DNA of 6,435 nt, taken from contig DASWKG010000134.1 of assembly GCA_036396755.1 (NCBI GenBank), positions 1-6,435 on the forward strand, given 5' to 3'. This DNA comes from DASWKG01 sp036396755 (GTDB lineage Bacteria > Actinomycetota > UBA4738 > CALAEC01). Below the pieces are notes generated by a model. That model did not search any database and was not told where the DNA came from. It was given only the letters and a program-made list of their open reading frames with translations. The position numbers and the translations under genes are program-made. Shown here one piece after another: positions 1 through 5,657 of this stretch (position 1 is its first letter; every line of letters starts with the position of its first letter).

Positions 1-91
1 GGGGGCGCCCTTTTCCTGTTCCACGACCCAGGCCTCCGTTCGATCCGGGAAGCAGGAGTTCGCGGCATCCGCGTCGAACCGATACTAAGAA

Positions 92-122
92 GGCCCTTTT
101 GCCCGAGACGAAAGGAGGGCCC
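92..122 (+). promoter_or_regulatory. Possible hairpin masking the ribosome binding site of the secreted protein gene
   Basis: GGCCC (92-96) and TTT (97-99) can pair with GGGCC (117-121) and AAA (111-113), leaving GGA (114-116) as a bulge. The structure takes in most of the AAAGGAGG SD, and the start codon follows at 123. Seen directly: the complementarity. Inferred: that it limits translation initiation. GC-rich leaders often pair by chance, so confidence is low. Confidence 0.25.
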
Positions 123-1112
123 ATGCCCGTACGCTCCGTGAGGCTCGGCGTGCACCTCGCCGCCGTCGCCGTGCTTGTCTCGCTCGTGACTCCCGGCTTC
201 GTCCAGGGGGCCACCCCCACCTCGATCGGCTCGCTCGCGGCGACCGTGAGCGGCACGCAGGTCGCCGTCACCGGCGCGGCCAGCTTCGGCGGCCAGGACC
301 CGGTCACGGTCACGGTCGATCCCGTCGGCGACGCTCCCGGGGCGCCGGACCTCGGCGACGAGACGGGGGTCGACCTCGTGGCCGCGCGGTTGTACCAGCC
401 CAACGCGAACGTGCCGGAGCTCGTCGTCGAGTGGGAGCTGACCGGCCTGCCGCCGTCGGGCGGGGTGCCCGAGGGCACCCGCTACTCGCTGCCCTTCAAG
501 GTCGGCACCAAGGAGTTCCAGGTGCAGGCGAAGTTCTCGAACCTCGCCAGCATCACCACCTCCGACGACCCGCCCGGACACGTGACGCACGTGGGGGCGA
601 CCTTCCAGCTCCGCGGCAACTGCACGACGAGCTGGAACGGCTCCGGCGTCGCCTACTGCTACCACCTGGCGTGGCTCACCGGCGAGTTCGTCCCCGCGCA
701 GAAGGTCGTCCGCGTCCGCCTGCCGCTGGGCTCATCGGCGGCGCCCGACATCGCCCCCGGAGCCAGCCTGGTCCGCAACACCTCGACGAACGCGAACCTC
801 AACGCCGTGCTCGCCGGGTACCAGGCCGTGGTGGCCCTCAGCCCGACGACCAACGACGAGGCGTCCTTCGGTCCCGAGGAGGAGGAGACCTACACCTTCG
901 TCGTGCCGAAGAAGACCGTGGCCCTGGGGATCGCTCCCGCCGGAACACCGGTCGGCTCGGTCACCTTCGGGACGAACGCGGCGGTGGCCGCGGACAGCTC
1001 GTTCTCGGGGTCCGTGAGCACCGCGGGACTCGTGCCGGGCAGCTACGACGTCTGGGCGAAGGCCTGCTTCGCCGGCAACTGCGCGGCCAGGTCGGCGACG
1101 ATCACGATCTGA
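123..1112 (+). CDS. Secreted protein of unknown function, beta-rich, with two cysteine pairs
   Basis: I do not recognise this gene. The ATG at 123 is preferred because an AAAGGAGG SD lies at 111-118; an in-frame TTG at 99 lies upstream of that SD and has no support. The 329-residue product opens with a Sec signal peptide: Arg at positions 4 and 7, a hydrophobic core at about 8-23, and likely cleavage after Gly29 (VQG-ATP). The rest is rich in Val, Thr, Gly, Pro and Ser with alternating hydrophobics, as in beta-sandwich extracellular proteins. The stretch after the D-P-V-G-D-A-P motif (about residue 70) recalls calcium- or sugar-binding sandwich domains of secreted actinobacterial proteins, but this is a weak impression. 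Cys167/Cys179 and Cys315/Cys320 could form disulfides outside the cell. The last 60 residues resemble an Ig-like repeat. There is no LPXTG motif, lipobox or C-terminal membrane helix, so release from the cell is expected. GATACT at 81-86 could be a -10 box, but no good -35 was found. Confidence 0.85.
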   Translation: MPVRSVRLGVHLAAVAVLVSLVTPGFVQGATPTSIGSLAATVSGTQVAVTGAASFGGQDPVTVTVDPVGDAPGAPDLGDETGVDLVAARLYQPNANVPELVVEWELTGLPPSGGVPEGTRYSLPFKVGTKEFQVQAKFSNLASITTSDDPPGHVTHVGATFQLRGNCTTSWNGSGVAYCYHLAWLTGEFVPAQKVVRVRLPLGSSAAPDIAPGASLVRNTSTNANLNAVLAGYQAVVALSPTTNDEASFGPEEEETYTFVVPKKTVALGIAPAGTPVGSVTFGTNAAVAADSSFSGSVSTAGLVPGSYDVWAKACFAGNCAARSATITI

Positions 1113-1154
1113 GCCTCAGGGAGGCGCCTCGCGGCGGTCCGTGGCCGCCGCGAG
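1113..1154 (+). terminator. Hairpins between and within the convergent gene ends, possible U-less terminator
   Basis: Directly after the TGA of the secreted protein gene there is a small stem, GCCTC (1113-1117) with GAGGC (1121-1125). It is followed by a perfect 10-bp inverted repeat, CTCGCGGCGG (1128-1137) with CCGCCGCGAG (1145-1154), around a 7-nt loop. No T-tract follows on either strand, so this is not a classical intrinsic terminator. U-less hairpin terminators have been proposed in GC-rich actinobacteria. The larger stem lies inside the last codons of the opposing nuclease gene, so the GC-rich codons there may also explain it. Confidence 0.35.
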
Positions 1155-2756
1155 CGCGCCCCTGAGCCGGGACAGCGCGGCGCCGCCCGCGACCGGCTCC
1201 GCGAGCGCCCGGTCGGCGGCGACGAGCCGAGCGTCCCCCGTGGAGAGCCAGGAGAGCGCCGCCCGCACCTCGTCGACCGCCTCGACGGGAAGGGGGAGGG
1301 AGAACCCCTCCTCGTCGCCCCGGCGCTCGAGCGCCCCGCTGCGGAACGCGACGCGCCGCCCCTCGGTCTCGACCTCGAGCCGACCGGCCTCCACCAGCCA
1401 GCGCTCGCCGCGCGCCCGCGTGAGGGCCCCCACCAGCGAGCGGAGACGATCGCGCACGAGCGTGGCCTCCTCGTAGCGCTCGGCTGCCGCCAGCCCGGCC
1501 ATCCGGCCCTCGAGGGCCGCGAGGAGCTCGTCCGGGGAGGAGAGGGCTAGCTGGAGAGCCCGGACGAGCCCCGCGTAGCGCTCGGGGCCGGCGCGGCCGT
1601 CGCAGGGGGCGACGCAGCGGCCGAGATCGGCGAGGGCGCAGGGGGCGAAGCGGGTGGCCTTGCCCATGCGCGTCGTGCAGCGCCGGATCGGAAAGGCCTC
1701 CTCGAGCGCCTCCTTCGCGAGGTTCGCCTGCGCGCGGCTCCGGAACGGCCCGAGGTGCTCACCGACCCCGGTCGGGCGCGAGACCACCTTCAGCCGGGGC
1801 CAGGCCTCGGCGAGGTCAAGCTTGAGGTACGCGTAGCGTCGCCAGGTCTTGCCGCGGCGGTTGTAGGGGGGCGCGTGGCGCCGGATCAGCCGGGCCTCCA
1901 CGACGAGGGCCTCGAGCTCGCTGCCGCAGGGGATGGCCTCGACCTCGCCCGCCTCGGCGAGCAGGTCCTCGACCTTGCGCCGGTCGTCGCCGTAGAAGTA
2001 CGAGCGGACGCGGGTTCGGATGTCCTTGGCCTTGCCGACGTAGAGCACCGCGCCTCTCCCCGACGCGGAGGCCGCCCGGCGGAACAGGTACACGCCCGGC
2101 GCGTGCGGGAGGTCGTCGGTCAGGCGGACCTTCCCGTAGTGCGGCCGGCCCTTCGCGCGAACCGCGGTGTGCAGGTCGCCGAGGCTGAGGATCCCGAGGC
2201 GCCCGCCGAGGTCGAGGAGCCCGTGCAGGACCTCGCCGCAGGCCTCCGCGTCGGCGAGCGCGCGGTGCGTGGGGCGGACCGCGGTGCGGAAGTAGTCGGC
2301 GAGGGTGGCGAGCCGGCAGTTCGGGACCTCCCGGCCGAGCACGCGGCGGGCGAGGCGGGCGGTGCAGACGGCCGGGGTCGCGGGCCGCTCGTAGCCGAGG
2401 CGGTCGGCCTCGTGGCCGAGGAAGCGGACGTCGAACGCGGCGTTGTGCGCGACGAGGACCCCGCCCCGGGCGAACTCGAGGAAGGCGGGCAGGACCGCCT
2501 CGATCGGTGGCGCGCCGCGGACCTCGAGCTCGTCGATGCCGGTGAGGTGGGTGATGAAGCGGGGGATCGGCACCTGGGGGTCGACCAGCGTCTGGAACTC
2601 GCCGATCCGCTCGCCCCCGAGGTACTTCACCGCGCCGACCTCGGTGATCCGCGAGCCGGGCGGGGCGCCGCCGGTGGTCTCGAGGTCGACGCAGACGAAC
2701 GTGACCCCGGAGAGCGGCACCCCGAGGTCCTCGAACGACAGCTGCGCCGCGCGCAC
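1116..2756 (-). CDS. DEDDh exonuclease fused to Cho/UvrC-like GIY-YIG nuclease
   Basis: This 546-residue protein joins two nucleases. Residues about 18-182 are a DnaQ-like 3'-5' exonuclease: Asp24 and Glu26 (VDLETTG, Exo I), Asp109 (HNAAFD, Exo II), and His164 with Asp169 (HRALAD, Exo III), which makes it DEDDh. Residues about 216-300 are a GIY-YIG domain as in the UvrC N-terminus: Tyr223 (PGVY), Tyr239 and Gly241 (YVGKAK), Arg249, Glu287 (the catalytic glutamate) and Asn299. Next comes a UvrC-type cysteine cluster (Cys360, 373, 381, 385) and a UVR motif at about 411-445 (YEEATLVRDRL), the kind that contacts UvrB. The RNase H-like 5'-incision domain and the HhH motifs of full UvrC are absent, so it resembles Cho plus an exonuclease. 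The same architecture is known in mycobacteria (Rv2191, about 645 residues); this one is shorter. The likely role is incision 3' of DNA lesions followed by trimming, in the cytoplasm. Start: GTG with the SD GGAAAGGAG at 2762-2770. An SOS box sits in its promoter. Confidence 0.93.
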   Translation of the reverse strand: MRAAQLSFEDLGVPLSGVTFVCVDLETTGGAPPGSRITEVGAVKYLGGERIGEFQTLVDPQVPIPRFITHLTGIDELEVRGAPPIEAVLPAFLEFARGGVLVAHNAAFDVRFLGHEADRLGYERPATPAVCTARLARRVLGREVPNCRLATLADYFRTAVRPTHRALADAEACGEVLHGLLDLGGRLGILSLGDLHTAVRAKGRPHYGKVRLTDDLPHAPGVYLFRRAASASGRGAVLYVGKAKDIRTRVRSYFYGDDRRKVEDLLAEAGEVEAIPCGSELEALVVEARLIRRHAPPYNRRGKTWRRYAYLKLDLAEAWPRLKVVSRPTGVGEHLGPFRSRAQANLAKEALEEAFPIRRCTTRMGKATRFAPCALADLGRCVAPCDGRAGPERYAGLVRALQLALSSPDELLAALEGRMAGLAAAERYEEATLVRDRLRSLVGALTRARGERWLVEAGRLEVETEGRRVAFRSGALERRGDEEGFSLPLPVEAVDEVRAALSWLSTGDARLVAADRALAEPVAGGAALSRLRGALAAATDRREAPP

Positions 2757-2803
2757 GCGCGCTCCTTTCCCTTGGTCGTTTCCGATGAGGCGCGCGCAGG
2801 GTG

Positions 2804-2832
2804 ATGCTACTCGAACGTGCGTTCGAGGTCAA
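2804..2832 (-). promoter_or_regulatory. Predicted sigma70-type promoter of the nuclease fusion gene
   Basis: Reading the minus strand, TTGACC (2832-2827) is a -35 hexamer matching 5 of 6 consensus bases. TAGCAT (2809-2804) is a -10 hexamer matching 4 of 6. The spacer is exactly 17 bp (2826-2810). Transcription would begin near 2797, giving a leader of about 40 nt that contains the GGAAAGGAG SD. The LexA box fills almost the whole spacer, the usual geometry for LexA repression by blocking RNA polymerase. Confidence 0.7.
2811..2826. promoter_or_regulatory. LexA-binding SOS box
   Basis: TCGAAC-GTGC-GTTCGA is a perfect palindrome in both half-sites and matches the actinobacterial/mycobacterial SOS box (TCGAAC-N4-GTTCGA) at all twelve defined bases. 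Symmetry extends one base further on each side (C2810/G2827), so half-sites of 8 bp flank a 2-bp centre. It lies between the -35 and -10 of the nuclease fusion promoter, 54 bp upstream of that start codon, and 86 bp upstream of the beta-propeller start at 2913. The inferred role is repression by LexA, relieved by RecA after DNA damage. This fits the DNA-repair product of the minus-strand gene. Confidence 0.85.
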
Positions 2833-2849
2833 GCATCAGGCAGGAGTTG

Positions 2850-2883
2850 GGGTTCCGGGTGGCGAATCCACCCTCAGGAACCC
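2850..2883 (+). promoter_or_regulatory. Strong hairpin in the leader of the beta-propeller gene
   Basis: GGGTTCC (2850-2856) pairs with GGAACCC (2877-2883), and inside it GGGTGG (2857-2862) pairs with CCACCC (2868-2873). The two stems stack to 13 bp with a 5-nt loop CGAAT (2863-2867) and a 3-nt bulge TCA (2874-2876). It ends 12 nt before the AAGGAGGT SD at 2896-2903. No T-tract follows on either strand. It could stabilise the mRNA, act as an attenuator, or be a protein operator in DNA; the sequence does not decide between these. No convincing plus-strand promoter was found in 2757-2912. Confidence 0.5.
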
Positions 2884-2912
2884 GTCCACGTCGTCAAGGA
2901 GGTCGGTCGATC

Positions 2913-5354
2913 GTGCGCGTCCGTCACGCAGCCCTGCTGGTACCCCTGCTCGCCCTGTTCCTTCCCGGACTTCCCACGGCCCCTGTCGCGGCCCCCGCCA
3001 CGTCGCCGGCCTCGTTCATCGACGACTCGGTCCTCCTCCAAGCGGGCTTCAAGGGCTCCGTTCCGATGGCGGACCCCGCGGGCGACTGGCTCGTGCAGTC
3101 CAGGCAGGGGCCCAACGGCCGTCTGAACCCGCAGGCCTACGCCAGGGCGCTGCGGCAGGCCCGAGCCCTCGCGGCTCGGACCGAGCGCGTCGCTCCCGAG
3201 GTCGCCGACGCGGCCTGGACCGGGATGGGCCCCACCAACATCGGCGGGCGTGTCTCGGAGGTCGCGGTCGACCCAGTTCGTGGTGCGGTCATCAGCGCGG
3301 ACGGGCCCGTCGGCAGCTGGATCTACGCCGCCACCGCAAGCGGCGGCCTGTGGAAGAGCACTGACGGCGGCGCCACCTGGACCTACGCCTGGGACCCGAA
3401 CCTCACCCAGGCCATGGGCGCCGTGGCGGTGGGCTCCGACGGCGTGATCTACGCCGGCACCGGTGAGGCGAACCCCGGCGGCGGAAGCATCGTCTTCGGC
3501 GGCACCGGCGTCTACCGATCGACCGACGGCGGGACCACCTGGCAGCTCTCCGGCCTCCCCACCTCCGGAGCCATCGGCCGGATCATGATCGATCCGAAGG
3601 ATCCGAAGACGATCTTCGTGGCGGCCACCGGCAACCTGTTCGTCCCCGGCGGCGAGCGCGGCCTGTATCGCTCCACCGACGGCGGGACCACCTGGACGCG
3701 GGTGCTCGAGGGCGCCAACGACACGACCGGCGCCGTCGACATCGCCATCGACCCCGTGAACCCAAACAACATCCTGGTGGGCATGTGGGACCACGTCCGT
3801 CTCCCGACCCATCGCGTGTTCGCGGGGGTGGGCTCCGGCGTGTACCGCTCCACCGACGGCGGGGACACCTGGACCAGGGTTTCCCTCCCGACGGGCACGC
3901 TGGCGCCCAAGGAGGTCGGACGCATCGGGGTGGCGATCGCCCCGTCCAACCCGAGCCGCGCCTACGCGATCGTCGCCAATCGGCTCAACGGCAACGGCGT
4001 GGGCCTGTACCGCTCGGACAACGGCGGAGCGACCTGGACCAACACCGGGGTCGGCGCCGGGTCGCTCAGCCAGTCGAGCTACGGCTGGTGGTTCGGGAAG
4101 ATCTGGGTGGACCCCGCCAACGCCGATCGCCTGTTCGTGGCGGGTCTCGAGCTCGTCGAGAGCACGAACGGGGGAAGCAGCTTCACGGCGCATTCGGTGA
4201 GCACCGTGGGGGTGGTCACCGGGCTGAACGTCACGCCCCACGCCGACCAGCACGGCATGGTCTGGGACCCGAGCACCCCCGGGCGCGTCTATCTGGCGAA
4301 CGACGGCGGCATCTTCATCTCGAACGGGAACGGCCAGATCGGAACGTGGGCGCAGGCAGCGACCCAGGGATGGACCCAGCACTACACCGTGGACGTGAGC
4401 GAGCAGAACCCCGGCCGGGTCGTCTCCGGGCTCCAGGACAACATGTGCCAGCGGAACTACCTGGACGGGCCCACCGGCCATCCCTCGACCTGGACCAAGT
4501 ACGGTCTCTGCGGCGACGGCCTCCAGACCCTGGTGAAGCCGACCAACGAACGGATCATCTACGGCTGCGCGCAGTACGGAGGCGGCTGCAGCCGAACGCT
4601 GGACGACGGCAACGCCTTCCTCTCTCTGGGAGCCACGGACTCGGACCGGCGGGGATGGCTCATGCCGATCGTCTTCGATCCCAACGACGACACCGTCCTT
4701 TACGCCGGGGGAAACAAGCTGAACCGGTCCACGAACCAGGGCGATAGCTGGGAGGCGATCAGCCCCGACCTGACGACGGACCCACCACAGCTCGACCCGA
4801 ACTCCGGGTACCGCATCTACGGGACCATCACGACGATCGCCGCGTCGAAGTCGAGCCCCGGAACGATCCTGGTGGGGACCGACGACAGCCAGCTGCAGCT
4901 CACCACCGACGGCGGCAACACGTGGGCCGAGCTCGACGACCACGACGACGGCGACGAGGACGAGACCGACGACGACCAGCTCCCGAGCGCCTGGATCACC
5001 CGCGTGGTGATCGACCCGAGCGACGCGAACACGCTCTACGCGACCTTCTCCGGGTTCCGCGCCGGCGACGACGCGGCGTACGTGGTCAAGAGCACCGACG
5101 GCGGGTTCATCTGGGACGACATCAGCGGCAACCTGCCGAACGCGCCGGTGATCGACCTGGTGCAGGTCGGCTCGAAGCTGGTCGTGGCGACCGACGTCGG
5201 TGTCTACATGAGCACCGACGGCGGCGCCGAGTGGCTGCGCGTGGGGACCGGGCTCCCGACGGTGCCCGTCCTCGACATCGAGTACCACACGCCGACGAAC
5301 ACGATCACGGTCGCGACCTTCGGCGCCGGGATCCAGCGCACGACGCTGCCGTAG
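2913..5354 (+). CDS. Secreted Asp-box (BNR/VPS10-like) beta-propeller protein
   Basis: The reading frame is open from 2817, but the GTG at 2913 is the likely start: AAGGAGGT (2896-2903) lies 9 nt upstream, and translation from here gives a good signal peptide (Arg2 and Arg4, hydrophobic core about 6-20, likely cut after Ala29 in the APA motif). The product has 813 residues. A short helical region (about 57-95) precedes the W-x-x-M-G-P-T-N-I-G-G-R motif at 102, after which about twelve Asp-boxes of the form S-T-D-G-G-x-T-W follow. The spacing of roughly 50-60 residues suggests two propellers in tandem, as in sortilin/VPS10 and GH74-like proteins. The H-A-D-Q-H motif (443-447) and a degenerate N-D-G-G box (463-466) recur in bacterial members of this fold. 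No catalytic residues could be assigned, so enzyme activity is unproven; carbohydrate or protein binding outside the cell is the broad expectation. There is no anchor at the C-terminus. A very acidic insert occupies 675-688. Confidence 0.9.
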   Translation: MRVRHAALLVPLLALFLPGLPTAPVAAPATSPASFIDDSVLLQAGFKGSVPMADPAGDWLVQSRQGPNGRLNPQAYARALRQARALAARTERVAPEVADAAWTGMGPTNIGGRVSEVAVDPVRGAVISADGPVGSWIYAATASGGLWKSTDGGATWTYAWDPNLTQAMGAVAVGSDGVIYAGTGEANPGGGSIVFGGTGVYRSTDGGTTWQLSGLPTSGAIGRIMIDPKDPKTIFVAATGNLFVPGGERGLYRSTDGGTTWTRVLEGANDTTGAVDIAIDPVNPNNILVGMWDHVRLPTHRVFAGVGSGVYRSTDGGDTWTRVSLPTGTLAPKEVGRIGVAIAPSNPSRAYAIVANRLNGNGVGLYRSDNGGATWTNTGVGAGSLSQSSYGWWFGKIWVDPANADRLFVAGLELVESTNGGSSFTAHSVSTVGVVTGLNVTPHADQHGMVWDPSTPGRVYLANDGGIFISNGNGQIGTWAQAATQGWTQHYTVDVSEQNPGRVVSGLQDNMCQRNYLDGPTGHPSTWTKYGLCGDGLQTLVKPTNERIIYGCAQYGGGCSRTLDDGNAFLSLGATDSDRRGWLMPIVFDPNDDTVLYAGGNKLNRSTNQGDSWEAISPDLTTDPPQLDPNSGYRIYGTITTIAASKSSPGTILVGTDDSQLQLTTDGGNTWAELDDHDDGDEDETDDDQLPSAWITRVVIDPSDANTLYATFSGFRAGDDAAYVVKSTDGGFIWDDISGNLPNAPVIDLVQVGSKLVVATDVGVYMSTDGGAEWLRVGTGLPTVPVLDIEYHTPTNTITVATFGAGIQRTTLP
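3354..5234 (+). repeat. Array of Asp-box (BNR) protein repeats
   Basis: Boxes start at residues 148 (KSTDGGATW), 202 (RSTDGGTTW), 253 (RSTDGGTTW), 312 (RSTDGGDTW), 367 (RSDNGGATW), 416 (ESTNGGSSF), 561 (RTLDDGNAF), 605 (RSTNQGDSW), 663 (LTTDGGNTW), 726 (KSTDGGFIW) and 766 (MSTDGGAEW), with a degenerate one near 463. Boxes 2, 3 and 4 are also nearly identical in DNA (around 3516, 3669 and 3846). In known folds each box forms a beta-hairpin turn at the edge of a propeller blade and is structural rather than catalytic. Confidence 0.85.
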
Positions 5355-5371
5355 CGGGCCGGTACGATTGG

Positions 5372-5401
5372 GCCTCCCCGGGCCGCCGGCCCGGCCGAGG
5401 C
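5372..5401 (+). terminator. GC-rich hairpin after the beta-propeller gene, possible terminator
   Basis: CCGGGCC (5378-5384) pairs perfectly with GGCCCGG (5388-5394) around the loop GCC. An outer stem, GCCTC (5372-5376) with GAGGC (5397-5401), adds 5 bp across a small internal loop. It begins 17 nt after the TAG of the propeller gene and has no T-tract. It ends 2 nt before the GGAGG (5404-5408) of the next gene, so it may instead shape translation of that gene. TACGAT at 5363-5368 could be a -10 box for the downstream pair, but no -35 was found at the right distance. Confidence 0.4.
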
Positions 5402-5411
5402 TCGGAGGATC

Positions 5412-5657
5412 GTGGAACCGGACGCCCCGACGCGGCTCCGCTGCGCGCAGTGCGGCAACCTGACGCGCTTCGACGTGGTCGAGACGCGCCGGACGCGCGC
5501 GTTCCATCACTACGCGCTGTCGGGTGAGCTCACGATCGAGGACGAGGAGGTGCTCGGCGTCGAGCGCGAATCGATGACCTGCCGGTGGTGCGGCTCGAGC
5601 GACGTGGAGGAGGTCCCGCTCGACGCCGAGGCCGACGCCGACGGGGACGCGTCGTGA
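5412..5657 (+). CDS. Small zinc-ribbon protein of unknown function
   Basis: The 81-residue product has two CxxC knuckles, Cys11/Cys14 (R-C-A-Q-C-G-N) and Cys57/Cys60 (C-R-W-C-G-S), a typical four-cysteine zinc ribbon with a 42-residue spacer. The spacer contains two histidines (32, 33) and an acidic strand (about 39-53). The tail after residue 66 is rich in Asp, Glu and Ala. No signal peptide or membrane segment is seen, so it should be cytoplasmic. The GTG start has GGAGG at 5404-5408, only 3 nt away, which is tight; GAGG at 5397-5400 is an alternative at 11 nt. The stop codon overlaps the start of the next gene by 4 bp (GTGA), so the two are likely co-translated. Its job cannot be assigned: nucleic-acid binding or a protein-protein adaptor are both possible. 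A role with the neighbouring acyl-CoA enzyme is inferred from position only. Confidence 0.8.
   Translation: MEPDAPTRLRCAQCGNLTRFDVVETRRTRAFHHYALSGELTIEDEEVLGVERESMTCRWCGSSDVEEVPLDAEADADGDAS

Noticed and set aside
1..14. GGGCGCCC followed by TTTT at the left edge as a terminator of an upstream gene
   Set aside because: The self-complementary core is too short to form a hairpin by itself, and any longer stem would lie outside the window.
38..79. GTTCGA (38-43) and TCGAAC (74-79) as a second SOS box
   Set aside because: The half-sites are in the reverse order and 30 bp apart, so they do not form a LexA palindrome.
431..1165. Alternative plus-strand frame within the secreted protein gene
   Set aside because: Arg-rich shadow sequence without SD or domain, whereas the 123-1112 frame has an SD and a signal peptide.
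1755..2804. Long plus-strand open frame opposite the nuclease fusion
   Set aside because: The opposite strand encodes all DEDDh and GIY-YIG motifs; this frame has low-complexity Ala/Glu/Val/Gly sequence and covers the minus-strand SD.
2817..2912. Upstream extension of the propeller gene to GTG at 2817
   Set aside because: This start lies inside the SOS box, has no SD, and would put 32 polar residues ahead of a good signal peptide.
2874..5510. Very long minus-strand open frame (878 codons) opposite the propeller gene
   Set aside because: It mirrors the propeller gene codon for codon, is dominated by Val, Gly, Arg, Asp and Ala, has no recognisable domain, and overlaps the leader hairpin and the zinc-ribbon gene. 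Such antisense frames are common in GC-rich genomes.
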